Shown piece by piece: positions 51,164 to 60,623 of a stretch of DNA of 64,000 nucleotides. A program made the translations under genes and the position numbers. A model generated the notes under the pieces. It saw only the letters and a list, made by a program, of their open reading frames with translations, ran no database searches and was not told the origin of the DNA. This stretch comes from Clostridium sp. 12(A) (GTDB lineage Bacteria > Bacillota > Clostridia > Lachnospirales > Lachnospiraceae): contig JAGI01000002.1 of assembly GCA_000526575.1 (NCBI GenBank), positions 1,550,001 through 1,614,000 on the forward strand, in the 5' to 3' direction. How positions within the stretch are numbered: position 1 is the stretch's first letter; each line of letters begins with the position of its first letter.

Positions 51164-51205
51164 AAAGTGAATGCTGGTGTAGAAAATAACACCAGCATTC
51201 ACTTT
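51164..51205. terminator. Bidirectional terminator between HxlR and GH3 genes
   Basis: 17-bp perfect stem, AAAGTGAATGCTGGTGT (51164-51180) and its complement (51189-51205), 8-nt loop, between convergent genes. Confidence 0.75.
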
Positions 51206-51237
51206 GACTTATTCAAAATTAATATACAAGAATATCT

Positions 51238-53088
51238 TTAATACTTTAATCCAAATCCCACTGGAAACAACACTTTATCTGTTCTGATATCTTCTACCCG
51301 TGAGTAATATGGCATAGGTAAAGTTCCCTTAAAGCTGCTCTTTCCCGTAAGCACATTTGCTACGCCATTCCCTTCGCTTCCTGGAAGGTAACACATAACA
51401 ATTCCATCCCACTGGTCCATATAATCAGTGATGATTACATTTCTTCCTGCTACAATTAAAGCCACGGTAGGGTGATTCAAGCTTTTAGCCAATTGGATTG
51501 CATCTGCATTGGTGCTGAGACCGGATTCTTTGGTAATACTGATACTGGTGCTGTCCCCTTTCCATTCAGCATAAGGCCTTTCTCCAAGACATAATAAGGT
51601 AAGATCAGCTTCTCCTGCCTTTTCCGGATCAGTGATAATCGTCAGATCATATTCTGCCGCCAGCTCATTTAAACCGTCCAGGATGGTTTTTCCTTCTGGT
51701 ATCCACTTATGATTTCTGTTTCCTGCATCGGTGTTTCCAAGCCAGGTAATGGTCCAGCCGCCACACTGTACTCCCACGTCATTGGCTGCAAGCCCGGTTA
51801 CAAATACCTTGGTTCCCTTTTTAATGGGCAGTATGGAATTATCGTTCTTTAATAAGACAAGGCTTTCTTCCACCAGTTTTCTCGCCAGATCCCGGTATTC
51901 CTTAGAACCTACGCTGCTCTCCTTTGTTGTTACCTTTTCCATCATAGGGTCATCTAAGATTCCCATCTCTTTCTTTACCGTCAGAATCCTTCTCACCGCA
52001 TCGTCTACACGTTCTTTGGATATCTTGCCTTCATTGACTGCTTCAACAATGTATTGCCGGCAATCCTCAAATTCGTCAGCCTCCATCAGCATATCAATTC
52101 CGGCATTGATTGCAGTAATGGTCTGATCCTTTCGATTATCACCGGGTATATTGTGGATTGAGTCCCAATCGCTTACGATAAAGCCTTTAAAATTCATTTC
52201 ATTTTTAAGCATGGAGATATAGGTTTCATTGGCATGCATCTTAACTCCGTTTACACTGCTGTGGCTGATCATGATGGTCTTGACACCAGCATCAATTGCA
52301 GCTTGATACATCTTTAATAGCTCCTTAATCTCTCCGTCTGTCAGCTTGGCATCTCCACGATCGATGAGTCTTTTTTCACCGTCCAGTGTTTCCCCTGTTC
52401 CGTACAAGACATTTCCATCAGCAAAGAAATGCTTTGCACAGGGAAGAACTCCCCCATCCATTAACCCCCTGGCAAATGAAGTTCCAAGCTCCGTTACAAT
52501 ACCTGTTTCGGAGGAATAGCTTTCATAGGTGCGCCCCCATCTTGGGTCCATGGCAGTGGTTAAACAGGGAGAAAAGCTCCAAAGCATGCCTGTCAGTTTT
52601 GCTTCATCTGCTACAGCCAGGCCCATCTGGTACGTTAATTCTTTGTTATTGGCAGCACCAATACCAATGTTATGAGGGAATATGACCGCGCCTTCACAGG
52701 TATTGACCCCGTGAACCGCATCATTTCCATATATGTATGGGACGCCAGCTTCTGAATCCACCGCGTATTTTTGATATTTAAGAATCATGTTCTTCCACTC
52801 GGTGGCATTAAAGGAATTCTCACCAAAGGTAGAAAGTATGCTGCCGTAGCAGTTCTTTTTCATGCTCTCATCTGATACATTGTAAATCGCCCCCTGTACC
52901 ATCTGGGCGGCTTTTTGATCTAAGGTTAATCTGGCAAGAATATCGTCTACGGAAGTACTGTTTTCCTTGTTATCTGATGCAACAGCTGTGCTCTCTATCG
53001 TCGTTTCCCCAGAATTAACCTGCTTCCCGGCACACCCCGACAAAATAAGTGACAACATCAAAAATCCCCCAATGAACCTACGCCTCAT
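51238..53088 (-). CDS. Glycoside hydrolase family 3 lipoprotein (beta-glucosidase-like)
   Basis: About 616 aa. The signal peptide 'FIGGFLMLSLILSGC' ends in a lipobox; an N-terminal GH3 TIM barrel ('VDDILARLTLDQKAAQM', 'GVPYIYGNDAVHGV', 'PRWGRTYESYSSE', 'CAKHFFADG') carries nucleophile Asp in 'GFIVSDWDSIHN'. The C-terminal GH3 alpha/beta sandwich ('VEESLVLLKNDNSILPI', 'VFVTGLAANDVGVQCGGWT', 'GRNVIITDYMDQWDGIVMCYLPGSEGNGVANVL') completes the active site. Cell-surface beta-glucosidase/xylosidase type; exact specificity unknown. Start 53088 follows GAGGGGG and gives the best signal peptide; the frame is open to 53166. Confidence 0.9.
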   Translation of the reverse strand: MRRRFIGGFLMLSLILSGCAGKQVNSGETTIESTAVASDNKENSTSVDDILARLTLDQKAAQMVQGAIYNVSDESMKKNCYGSILSTFGENSFNATEWKNMILKYQKYAVDSEAGVPYIYGNDAVHGVNTCEGAVIFPHNIGIGAANNKELTYQMGLAVADEAKLTGMLWSFSPCLTTAMDPRWGRTYESYSSETGIVTELGTSFARGLMDGGVLPCAKHFFADGNVLYGTGETLDGEKRLIDRGDAKLTDGEIKELLKMYQAAIDAGVKTIMISHSSVNGVKMHANETYISMLKNEMNFKGFIVSDWDSIHNIPGDNRKDQTITAINAGIDMLMEADEFEDCRQYIVEAVNEGKISKERVDDAVRRILTVKKEMGILDDPMMEKVTTKESSVGSKEYRDLARKLVEESLVLLKNDNSILPIKKGTKVFVTGLAANDVGVQCGGWTITWLGNTDAGNRNHKWIPEGKTILDGLNELAAEYDLTIITDPEKAGEADLTLLCLGERPYAEWKGDSTSISITKESGLSTNADAIQLAKSLNHPTVALIVAGRNVIITDYMDQWDGIVMCYLPGSEGNGVANVLTGKSSFKGTLPMPYYSRVEDIRTDKVLFPVGFGLKY

Positions 53089-53250
53089 CCCTAATTTCCC
53101 CCTCATTATAATATGTTTCAGAAACCAAAAACCATTCCCCTTAAAATGGCGGAACAACTGTAACAATGTGATACCATTTCAGATATATTATTCCTTTCAG
53201 CCATGATACCCAATTACATTTTGAGATTCTAAAGCTTGTTTGATGACGCC

Positions 53251-53700
53251 TTATGATTCCACTGCATAGGCAATTAACCTACGGAACGATTCCTCAAAAT
53301 GTTTATCGTCTTCCTGCGTTCTTTTTCTTGGACCGCTTATATGATGCTTTGATTTTGCCCTTCTTGCCACTTTTGCCACATGCCGTTCCATTAATAGCTG
53401 GTCGATATTATCATTGGTAAACCATCTTCCAGACTGATGAATGGCATAAGCATTCTTTCCAAGCGCCATTGCCGCCACACCATAATCCTGTGTTACCACA
53501 ATATCACCAGCCCTGCAAAGGTTTATCAGTGCAAAGTCCACGGCATCCGCTCCTGCCCCGATGATCTTTATCTCACTATAGTCAGACTGCAGTACATGAT
53601 TGGTATCACACAGCAGACAAACTTCTATCTTATGATCCCTTGCTGCTCTTTCAACAATACCGACCACAGGACAGGCATCCGCATCCACGTATATTTTCAT
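53251..53700 (-). CDS. YaiI/YqxD-family protein (DUF188)
   Basis: 149 aa. 'MKIYVDADACPVVGIVERAARDHKIEVCLLCDTNHVLQ' and 'VVTQDYGVAAMALGKNAYAIHQSGRWFTNDNIDQLLMERH' are the DUF188 signature, a PIN-like NYN-type fold that may be a nuclease. The function is not proven. Start 53700 is supported by GAGGAGGAAGAGG; the 26-codon longer frame is less likely. It lies 78 nt after the flavodoxin-like gene. Confidence 0.88.
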   Translation of the reverse strand: MKIYVDADACPVVGIVERAARDHKIEVCLLCDTNHVLQSDYSEIKIIGAGADAVDFALINLCRAGDIVVTQDYGVAAMALGKNAYAIHQSGRWFTNDNIDQLLMERHVAKVARRAKSKHHISGPRKRTQEDDKHFEESFRRLIAYAVES

Positions 53701-53778
53701 TCCCTCTTCCTCCTCATGTTTACAAAAATGAAACTGTTCCGCCAAAACAGGAATGAAATCTGCAAAAATGTCATTCAT

Positions 53779-54249
53779 TTACTTCATCTGACTGGCCAGA
53801 CGTGTTATATTATCTTCCGCCATATGTCTCTGGCTTTGACTGGAGCCGGTTATCTTTTTCATGATAAATTTCTCCAGGAAATTCATCTTATCATAATTGC
53901 ATTCCCCGCCCAATGATTCTTTGGCGGCCGCAACAGACAACAGCTCCCTTGGAAAGGAGGTCTCAAGCTGCTTCTTTGCATCTTCCTCCTTTGCCATTCC
54001 ACAGATAAAAAGCCCTAACCTTTTCTCTGTAAGGTCTTTTAAATTCTCCAAACAAAAGCGCGTGACGGGCTTTCTGATTTTCCCCGCATAAACAGAACCA
54101 CCAATGATGACCTTATCATATTTTTTAAGATCCGGTAGACTGCTGCTTAAATCACAAAGTTCCACCTGATCACCAAGCGTTCTAGCCAGATGCTCGGCAC
54201 ATGTTTTTGTAAATCCGTATTTACTTGCATATGCAATTAATGTACTCAT
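53779..54249 (-). CDS. Flavodoxin-like protein (HemG-type flavodoxin domain)
   Basis: 156 aa. FMN-binding start 'TLIAYASKYGFTKTCAEHLA', then 'VELCDLSS', 'YDKVIIGGSVYAGKIRKPVTRFC' and 'LGLFICGM', as in flavodoxin-domain proteins of the HemG / YhjG type. Probably a low-potential electron carrier or quinone-linked reductase. Start 54249 follows GGAGG at about 10 nt; a start 5 codons upstream is weaker. Confidence 0.86.
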   Translation of the reverse strand: MSTLIAYASKYGFTKTCAEHLARTLGDQVELCDLSSSLPDLKKYDKVIIGGSVYAGKIRKPVTRFCLENLKDLTEKRLGLFICGMAKEEDAKKQLETSFPRELLSVAAAKESLGGECNYDKMNFLEKFIMKKITGSSQSQRHMAEDNITRLASQMK

Positions 54250-54362
54250 AATTAAAACCTCCATATTTAATATTTGCCTTTGGTTTCGTACTGTAGGATT
54301 TATAACTTAGATTACTTCGTCATGATGTGAGTTTTTATGAATTGTCTTGTTGATAAACTTGT

Positions 54363-54398
54363 AAATGAGAATGAAACATAAAATTTTCATTCTCATTT
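54363..54398. repeat. Inverted repeat between the flavodoxin and ABC genes
   Basis: AAATGAGAATGAAA (54363-54376) and TTTCATTCTCATTT (54385-54398), perfect arms with 8-nt spacer. It could be a weak terminator for the ABC operon or an operator upstream of the flavodoxin gene, 114 bp before its start. The arms only loosely resemble a Fur box. Confidence 0.5.
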
Positions 54399-54492
54399 TA
54401 ACATGTGTATATCTCATCAGCAAGTATCAATTTTCCATTATTTAACAGAATTTTTTAAAGTCTTATGTGAAAACCTGTCTCTTTTACTGTTA

Positions 54493-55515
54493 CTATATAT
54501 TCAGCTCTCTTGTATCCCTATGTCTGCTTTTGTTTATGGCAATGGCTAAAAGAATAAATATAAAACCTGACAGTACTAAAATTTCAACCTCATTAGAAAA
54601 CCACGTTTTTCCTTGTTCCATTTTATTCACGCTGCTCAAAAACCAACGGAAAGGACTGATGATACTGATTTGTCTTAATGCGGGAGGCATTTTTTCTAAT
54701 GGAATAAACGTTCCTCCTATAAGGGCGATGATTATGGCTATACAGGTAGCAAATAAATTAACCTCCATCTCTTTATAGAACAAGGAGGACATACAGGTGC
54801 CGAATGCAGCCGCAAACAGGACTATCCATATTCCCATAACCAAGTAATTAACAAAACTGATTCCTGTCACGATCCCCATGATCTTAAGAACTGTGACAGC
54901 TATGACATATTGCAGATAGGTAATTGTAACGTTATAGAGTATATTCCCTGAGATATAAGTTACAGCGGAACAGGGAGAATACGCTATGCGCTTGATGGTA
55001 TAGTTGCATCTGTCTCTGGTCATGAATGATCCATTGATTGTTGCAGTTATCATCAGAAATAGTATAATAAATGCACAAATACGCTGAGAGACTCCAAGTG
55101 ATGTTTCATTCAGGGCTTCTATATCCAAAGGCTTTGGCTCTTTGTTGTATGCTTCGGTTCGCTGAGTTATGATTTGCAAAGTCTTTTCATCCCTAACTGA
55201 TTCAACTTGAAATTCATTACTCCTAAACTCTATTATCGCTCCATATCGACCAGTAATGATATCAGTTCTTTTTGTGGCGGGATTGGCTTTTGTAACATGG
55301 ACTCCTTTCGTTTCTTTCCATGCACGGATAATCTGATCTGTCTTGTAGGTTGATTCCGTGTTAATAATACCTAATGAAAAGGAGGGGCTGCATATATAAT
55401 TTGCTGTTGCGCCAAGAATTACTATTAAAATTGGTATCACCATTGTAAGCAAAAAAGATACTCTTTTACTCATACTGCGTTTAAAATTATTATGACAAAC
55501 CGTAAATATTATCAT
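54493..55515 (-). CDS. ABC-2 type transporter permease
   Basis: 340 aa. One N-terminal membrane helix, an extracytoplasmic region (about 50-150), then five to six helices ('FIILFLMITATINGSFM' through 'EVEILVLSGFIFILLAIAIN'). The end of the core, 'GGTFIPLEKMPPALRQISIISPFRWFLSSVNKM', matches the ABC-2 permease pattern. Its ATG overlaps the stop of the next permease as ATGA. Exporter subunit; substrate unknown. Operon controlled by the PadR protein upstream. Confidence 0.87.
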   Translation of the reverse strand: MIIFTVCHNNFKRSMSKRVSFLLTMVIPILIVILGATANYICSPSFSLGIINTESTYKTDQIIRAWKETKGVHVTKANPATKRTDIITGRYGAIIEFRSNEFQVESVRDEKTLQIITQRTEAYNKEPKPLDIEALNETSLGVSQRICAFIILFLMITATINGSFMTRDRCNYTIKRIAYSPCSAVTYISGNILYNVTITYLQYVIAVTVLKIMGIVTGISFVNYLVMGIWIVLFAAAFGTCMSSLFYKEMEVNLFATCIAIIIALIGGTFIPLEKMPPALRQISIISPFRWFLSSVNKMEQGKTWFSNEVEILVLSGFIFILLAIAINKSRHRDTRELNI

Positions 55516-56255
55516 GTAAGGAATACCTCCTTTTTAAAACAGCAAATTGTTAATAACACCATAACCATGCCACACACCAACAGTGCACCAGAGACGATAA
55601 TAATGGTGTCTGTCTGGTTATCATAAAGACAAGAGGCAATCCCTCGATTAATCCAGGTAAAAGGGGAAAGAGTAATCAGAGCGTTTAAGACCGGCTGAGA
55701 TGAATGCACAGGAAAAAACACACCACCAAGAAATCCAAATACGACAATCGGGACATTCAGATAATTTCGCAAGGCATCTAAATTTTTCCATGACAAACCT
55801 AAATAAAGGCCGATTCCGGTCACTGCTATGGTCTCGCTTGTAAGCAGCAAAATGACCAAGAGGATATAAAAGTTAAAATGAAAACCAAACATCACCATAG
55901 CAATCAATAACGTACTATAGTTACAGAAAGAAAGCACAATTGCAGAAGAAGCAAATTTTGAAAGCACTATTTCATGCTTGTTTATAGGTGCTGCAAGATA
56001 CCGATAAGCAGTACGAAACACTTTTTCGTCCTGTGCTGCATAGGAAACCGTTGAGATACCCGTGAGAGCGGAAAATGGTATTATTACTATGGTATAATAA
56101 TGATACGAAAGAAAGGCGGTTCCATAGGAAGGAGAAGTTAAGTAACCCAGCGCTAAAATCATAACCAGAGGGAAAACTATATTATAGAACAGAACAAAAA
56201 AATCTTTGCTTCGACATTTTAATCCAAAATGAAACAAAATACTGAATTGTTGCAT
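55512..56255 (-). CDS. ABC-2 type transporter permease
   Basis: 247 aa, six membrane helices. 'PIVVFGFLGGVFFPVHSSQPVLNALITLSPFTWINRGIASCLYDN' is the ABC-2 C-terminal pattern. With the 340-aa permease and the ATPase it forms a heteromeric exporter. Starts 2 nt after the ATPase stop and overlaps the next gene by 4 nt. Related clostridial exporters transport drugs, lipids or peptides. Confidence 0.86.
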   Translation of the reverse strand: MQQFSILFHFGLKCRSKDFFVLFYNIVFPLVMILALGYLTSPSYGTAFLSYHYYTIVIIPFSALTGISTVSYAAQDEKVFRTAYRYLAAPINKHEIVLSKFASSAIVLSFCNYSTLLIAMVMFGFHFNFYILLVILLLTSETIAVTGIGLYLGLSWKNLDALRNYLNVPIVVFGFLGGVFFPVHSSQPVLNALITLSPFTWINRGIASCLYDNQTDTIIIVSGALLVCGMVMVLLTICCFKKEVFLT

Positions 56256-56257
56256 AC

Positions 56258-57016
56258 CTAGCCCTCCATATCTCTTAGCTTTGTTCCTGTCAGGTGCAGA
56301 AAAATCTCTTCCAAATTTGCATATCCCTTTGCTTTATATTTCTCTTTTAACGTTTCCTTTTCCAAATCCTCTAAAACAATTCCTCGATCCATTAAAAAAA
56401 TGCGATTGCACAGAGATTCAATTTCCTCCATGTAATGTGACGTATATATAATGGTCGTTCCATTTTCATGAAGTGTTTTTACAACCTCCATGATTTTGTT
56501 TCGGGATTGGGGGTCAATTCCAACCGTGGGTTCATCCATAATAAGCAAATTAGGGTCATGTGCAATGGCACAGGCGATATTTAAACGTCGCTTCATACCG
56601 CCAGAAAATTTGGAGGGGGTTTCATTTTTACTATCCCATAACCCCACAAACAGAAGAGCCTGTTTTACACGCTCCTTTAATTCCGCTCCCTTACTTCCGT
56701 ATAAAGCGCAAAAGAATCGAACATTATCATAGGCAGATAAATCTTCGTATATTGCTAGATCTTGAGGCACAACCCCAAGGGCCCGTTTGAAATTACGGGA
56801 TCCACCTGTTAAGTCTTTGCCCCGAAATAGGATGGTTCCTTCATCAGGTTCCACCAAGGTTGTCAATATGTTTATTGTAGTGCTTTTTCCTGCCCCATTG
56901 GGGCCTATAAAACCCAAAATATCACCCTCGTATACCACAAGATTCTGGTTTGTTATTATCTCTTTCCCACCATATTTTTTGCTCAAGTTCCTGACTTCTA
57001 ATACAGGTATTTTCAT
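56258..57016 (-). CDS. ABC transporter ATP-binding protein (ABC-2 exporter)
   Basis: 252 aa. Walker A 'GPNGAGKST', Q-loop 'GVVPQDLAIYEDLSAYDN', ABC signature 'KFSGGMKRRLNIA', Walker B 'NLLIMDEPT', H-loop 'IIYTSHYMEE'. DRA/CcmA-type, typical of drug, bacteriocin or lipid exporters. Start 57016 follows GGTGA; the frame is open to 57028. First gene of the operon; its promoter region carries a PadR-type operator. Confidence 0.93.
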   Translation of the reverse strand: MKIPVLEVRNLSKKYGGKEIITNQNLVVYEGDILGFIGPNGAGKSTTINILTTLVEPDEGTILFRGKDLTGGSRNFKRALGVVPQDLAIYEDLSAYDNVRFFCALYGSKGAELKERVKQALLFVGLWDSKNETPSKFSGGMKRRLNIACAIAHDPNLLIMDEPTVGIDPQSRNKIMEVVKTLHENGTTIIYTSHYMEEIESLCNRIFLMDRGIVLEDLEKETLKEKYKAKGYANLEEIFLHLTGTKLRDMEG

Positions 57017-57042
57017 AATAGTCACCATCCTATACTTATCAG

Positions 57043-57077
57043 ATTATATCCAATGATTCATATACAACATTGGATAT
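57043..57077 (-). promoter_or_regulatory. ABC operon promoter with PadR-type operator
   Basis: Inverted repeat ATATCCAATG (57046-57055) / CATTGGATAT (57068-57077), 12-bp spacer, overlapping the -10 TATAAT on the minus strand (plus ATTATA 57043-57048). The same CATTGGATA word occurs twice in the padR promoter. Confidence 0.7.
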
Positions 57078-57085
57078 TCATACTT

Positions 57086-57115
57086 GAAATAAAGCACCAT
57101 ACCGTGCCTTATTTC
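57086..57115 (-). terminator. Hairpin after padR
   Basis: AATAAAGCAC (57088-57097) pairs with GTGCCTTATT (57104-57113), one G-U pair, 6-nt loop. It lies 6 bp past the PadR stop, between padR and the ABC operon. Confidence 0.55.
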
Positions 57116-57120
57116 GATTA

Positions 57121-57840
57121 CTATTTTTCTTTTTTCAACTGTTCTATCAATCGGTCAATATTTTCAACCGCTTTTGATGGGTCATTTATAATCTCGTCAC
57201 GAAGTTTCTGAATATCCACAAGTCTGGCTGATGAAATGCTTGTATCTTCATCATTAACTGCTGAAAAGTCAATGGTCTGAATAATTTTACGTGTTTCCTT
57301 TCCCAGAATTAAATATTGATCTATATGATTAAGGATTTCTTCATGCCAAAGAATCTGGTATTTTAAATTGTCTATGGTCATATCAAAAGCGATTCTCTCT
57401 GCACCAGGAATGTTATCTGTACTGGTTTTCGTCTTGCGCCATGTCTCCCAGTAATCTTTTTGTTCCTCTAAATTAATCAGGTGCTTTTTAATAGCTGTTA
57501 TAATTGTATCTTTTGGCAATTCATCAAGAATATTGTTTAAGAAAAATTTATCAGAGCCAACCGGGGCAATAGGGGTCAAAAGCTCTTTTAGCAGATTTTC
57601 TTTCAGTTCCTGCTTTCCCTTATTTGTAATCATATAAATCTTTCGAATTCTGGAACCGTTGGTCTCTTCTCTTAAAACCTGGATACAACCGTCCTTATCC
57701 AACTTGGCAAGTGCATAATAGATAGAACCAGATTGTATCTTAGACCAATGATCAATGCCAGAGACCTGTAAAAATTTTTGAATTTCGTAGCCATGAGTTG
57801 GCTTTACATTCAGGTAATAAAGTATTAATGAGCGTATCAT
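57121..57840 (-). CDS. PadR-family transcriptional regulator with C-terminal helical domain
   Basis: 239 aa, the long PadR form: winged helix (about 5-80, 'ILYYLNVKPTHGYEIQKFLQVSG', 'GSIYYALAKLDKDGCIQVL') plus the Vir_act_alpha_C-like four-helix domain (about 95-235). Located directly upstream of the ABC exporter operon and read in the same direction. Its promoter has two copies of the AACATTGGATA word, one in the spacer, and the ABC promoter has the inverted pair; co-control and autorepression are inferred. The ligand is probably a transported toxic compound. Confidence 0.9.
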   Translation of the reverse strand: MIRSLILYYLNVKPTHGYEIQKFLQVSGIDHWSKIQSGSIYYALAKLDKDGCIQVLREETNGSRIRKIYMITNKGKQELKENLLKELLTPIAPVGSDKFFLNNILDELPKDTIITAIKKHLINLEEQKDYWETWRKTKTSTDNIPGAERIAFDMTIDNLKYQILWHEEILNHIDQYLILGKETRKIIQTIDFSAVNDEDTSISSARLVDIQKLRDEIINDPSKAVENIDRLIEQLKKEK

Positions 57841-57859
57841 AATCCACCTCCTATATACT

Positions 57860-57901
57860 CAACATTGGATATATAATAACACCAACATTGGATACTGTCA
57901 A
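57860..57901 (-). promoter_or_regulatory. padR promoter with two operator copies
   Basis: Minus strand: TTGACA (plus TGTCAA 57896-57901), 17-bp spacer, TATTAT (plus ATAATA 57873-57878). CAACATTGGATA lies at 57860-57871 and at 57883-57894, 23 bp apart, one downstream of the -10 and one in the spacer. Confidence 0.75.
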
Positions 57902-57943
57902 TATGGAGTTTCCCCATTTGCAACTAAATCAAATACAAAACAT

Positions 57944-57979
57944 AAAAAAGTCCGGTATAGGAAAAATCCTACACCGAAC
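57944..57979 (-). terminator. Terminator of the AIM24-like gene
   Basis: GTCCGGTATAGG pairs with CCTACACCGAAC (G-U pairs), 6-nt loop, six T follow on the minus strand. It lies 25 bp past the stop. Confidence 0.8.
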
Positions 57980-58003
57980 AACAAGTGATTAATATATTTG
58001 TAT

Positions 58004-58786
58004 TTAACGACCGCTCAAGAAATTCCCAATACTTCCGCCAAGAGAACTTTCCTCCCCTTGGGAAGGCATTGACTGTGCAACACGAGCTGCCAGCCGGTTA
58101 AATGGCAGAGACTGAATCCATACCGTTCCAGGGCCGGAAAGCACTGCATAAAACAATCCTTCTCCTCCAAACAAAGCTGATCTCACGCCTTTTACCATCT
58201 GAATATCGTAGGTGACATCTTTTGTAAAGGCCACCAGGCATCCAGTGTCGATCCGAAGTCTTTCTCTTGGGGCAAGCTGACGCTGTATCACCGTGCCGCC
58301 AGAATGAACGAAAGCCATACCATCGCCTTCCAGCTTTTGCAAAATAAAGCCTTCTCCTCCAAAAAAACCGGCCCCCAGCTTTTTCGTTAATTCAATCCCA
58401 ATGGAGACGCCTTTGGCAGCACATAGAAAACAATCCTTTTGACAGATCAGCTCATTGCCATATTCAGATAAATCCATGGGGATAATTTTGCCTGGATATG
58501 GAGCAGCGAATGCGACCCTCTGCTTTCCATAGCCCTGATTGGTAAACAGTGTCATGAACAGGCTTTCTCCAGTCAAAAGACGTTTTCCTGCTCCCATAAG
58601 CTTCCCCATCAGCCCGTTTGAACTGCTCTTATCTGAGCCGTCTCCGAAGATCGTATCCAGGGAAATCCCCTCATCCATATACATCATGGCACCAGCTTCT
58701 GCAACTACACTCTCTCCTGGGTCCAGCTCAATCTCAGCTACCTGCATTTCGTGACCGATAATCTCATAATCAATTTCGTGATTCAT
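58004..58786 (-). CDS. TIGR00266 / AIM24-family protein
   Basis: About 260 aa. '[41 protein letters not shown]' is the family start; a middle '[22 protein letters not shown]' and later '[22 protein letters not shown]' and '[19 protein letters not shown]' form the double-psi beta-barrel-like repeats. Cytoplasmic; role unknown. Start 58786 follows CAGGAGG; an extra 25 codons are open upstream but have no site. Monocistronic by its terminator. Confidence 0.9.
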   Translation of the reverse strand: MNHEIDYEIIGHEMQVAEIELDPGESVVAEAGAMMYMDEGISLDTIFGDGSDKSSSNGLMGKLMGAGKRLLTGESLFMTLFTNQGYGKQRVAFAAPYPGKIIPMDLSEYGNELICQKDCFLCAAKGVSIGIELTKKLGAGFFGGEGFILQKLEGDGMAFVHSGGTVIQRQLAPRERLRIDTGCLVAFTKDVTYDIQMVKGVRSALFGGEGLFYAVLSGPGTVWIQSLPFNRLAARVAQSMPSQGEESSLGGSIGNFLSGR

Positions 58787-58959
58787 AAGTAATCCTCCTG
58801 CCTTCTCATTTCTTAAACTATTATTATGGATATATGAGGATACTATACGGCTTTCATGCAACTCTATTTTATCAATAGTTCCACAGGGGAACTTAAGTCT
58901 CGATATGCTTTCATGGTAACCTCGATTATCATATATTCTATATCGGACAATAGTATTCT

Positions 58960-59502
58960 TTACTGTATACTCTTTCCCAAATTTTCTGCAGCTGATAAAC
59001 TCTGCTTTCCTTCGATATCCCCTTTATTTAAAACCTCAGATTGGGTAATAATTCCACAGTCCTTCCACCCTAAGTATTGTATCATGGCTTTATATTGACT
59101 GATTGTTGGTTTTATTGTGTCGGTATTAGTATCTTCATACACAGCCAGCAGTGCGGTAGATGTGATGGGCATTTCTTTGAAGGTCGCTGCATACATTCTG
59201 TCAATCGCTGATTTTATATGAGCTGTCATTCCAAACCAATAAACAGGACTTGCAAACACCAGCATATCTGCGCGGTATAAAGCATTGTAAATTTCTTGCA
59301 TGTCATCTTTTTGCACACATTCCCCAGGATGAGAATGGCAATATTTACAATCCATACAACCACTGATTTTCATTCTTCCTACATGAAAACTGGTTACAGT
59401 ATTTCCACTATCCTTAGCTCCCTTTATAAATGCATTTGCTAAAAGTTCTGTATTCCCATTTTTTCTTGGGCTTCCATTCAGTAAAACAATTCGTTTTGCC
59501 AT
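58960..59502 (-). CDS. NAD(P)H-dependent FMN reductase / flavodoxin-fold protein
   Basis: 180 aa. '[30 protein letters not shown]' (FMN phosphate loop), '[25 protein letters not shown]' (Cys motif typical of the iron-sulfur-flavoprotein-like group) and '[27 protein letters not shown]'. It likely reduces flavins, quinones or nitro-compounds. Divergent from a LysR regulator, a common arrangement for such reductases. Confidence 0.88.
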   Translation of the reverse strand: MAKRIVLLNGSPRKNGNTELLANAFIKGAKDSGNTVTSFHVGRMKISGCMDCKYCHSHPGECVQKDDMQEIYNALYRADMLVFASPVYWFGMTAHIKSAIDRMYAATFKEMPITSTALLAVYEDTNTDTIKPTISQYKAMIQYLGWKDCGIITQSEVLNKGDIEGKQSLSAAENLGKSIQ

Positions 59503-59553
59503 GATTAATTTCCCCTTTTTTCAAGATATGAGACGCTGTAAAGTACAACAGTT

Positions 59554-59569
59554 AAAGCAGCGTTGCTTT
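59554..59569. promoter_or_regulatory. Possible LysR binding palindrome
   Basis: AAAGCA-GCGT-TGCTTT in the 169-bp gap between the divergent FMN reductase and LysR genes, within a TTA-N-TAA frame resembling the T-N11-A LysR core. Confidence 0.45.
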
Positions 59570-59671
59570 TTACCTCCCAACTGTGGTATCATACTAACAT
59601 GATTTTTTTAATCAGTAAAATTGATTGTTTCTATTATTATTATCAATATATTCGATGAAAGGATTATGAGC

Positions 59672-60556
59672 ATGGACGTACGTTTACTGAAAGCATTTGT
59701 AACAGTAGCCTCCCTTCATAACTTCACAAAGGCGGCGGAACAGCTTGGTTATGCCCAATCAACAATTACCTCTCAAATTCAGCTTTTGGAGAAAGAGTTG
59801 GGTGTGAGATTATTTGACCGATTGGGCAAAAAGGTTTCTCTCACTCCAGAAGGAGAACATTTTTTGACTGACGCAAGACAGCTGCTTTTTTCATGGGAAA
59901 AGGCAAAAGGCTCACTCTCTCATAATAATTCTCCACATGGAATACTGACCATAGGGGTAAATGAATCGGTTTGCTCTGTGAAATTACCGAAGCTGTTAGA
60001 AGAATATCGCAGACAGTTTCCAGAGGTGGAATTTCATATTAAAATCGGTTCCACAGATGAATTGGAATTGTGGCTGAACGAAAACCAGATTGATGTGGCA
60101 GTCCTATTGGACAAACTCTGGAATGTTCCAGAGCTTACGGTTAAAATCTGCGAGGAAGAAATTTTGGGCTTTTTTATTTCCCCAAATCACCCTCTAATAG
60201 ACGTAAAACATATACTTCCCCATGACGTATCTGACCAGCCCATGCTTTTGGTTTCCCACAGCAGTTGCTGGAAGAATATTTTCCAGGCCGTCATGGAAGA
60301 AGCAAATGAATCATATAGAATTATGCTGGAAACAGCAAGTATTTCCGATTTAAAGCAATTTGCCATACTTGGCTTTGGAGTTGCAGTCTTACCGTTATAC
60401 GCCGTTCGACAGGAACTGGAATCAGGTAAGCTTTCCATTCTTGACTGGAAAGGAAAAAAATTAGAACTATACGTTCAGGTGGTTCATCACAGAGACAAAT
60501 GGCTCTCTCCCTCACTGGAGGCATTTTTAGACATATGCAAGAATGTGAATTGGTGA
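59672..60556 (+). CDS. LysR-family transcriptional regulator
   Basis: About 294 aa. The N-terminal HTH ('MDVRLLKAFVTVASLHNFTKAAEQLGYAQSTITSQIQLLE' split: LLKAFVTVA, FTKAAEQLGYAQSTIT) and the periplasmic-binding-like effector domain ('LTIGVNESVCSVKLPKLLEEYRRQFPEVEFHI', 'LGFGVAVLPLYAVRQEL'). ATG 59672 is 8 nt from AAAGGA; ATG 59666 is close behind it. It is divergent from the FMN reductase at 58960-59502, which it probably regulates. Inducer unknown. Confidence 0.9.
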   Translation: MDVRLLKAFVTVASLHNFTKAAEQLGYAQSTITSQIQLLEKELGVRLFDRLGKKVSLTPEGEHFLTDARQLLFSWEKAKGSLSHNNSPHGILTIGVNESVCSVKLPKLLEEYRRQFPEVEFHIKIGSTDELELWLNENQIDVAVLLDKLWNVPELTVKICEEEILGFFISPNHPLIDVKHILPHDVSDQPMLLVSHSSCWKNIFQAVMEEANESYRIMLETASISDLKQFAILGFGVAVLPLYAVRQELESGKLSILDWKGKKLELYVQVVHHRDKWLSPSLEAFLDICKNVNW

Positions 60557-60623
60557 TACACAAAAGACAAAACTTGTAATTTTCTGTTAAAAGAAATACA
60601 ATGGTCTTATGGAGGTGTTTCAT

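Noticed and set aside
54363-54398. Inverted repeat considered as a Fur box
   Set aside because: The arms read TGAGAATGAAA rather than the TGATAAT-type consensus and the spacing differs; kept only as an unexplained inverted repeat.
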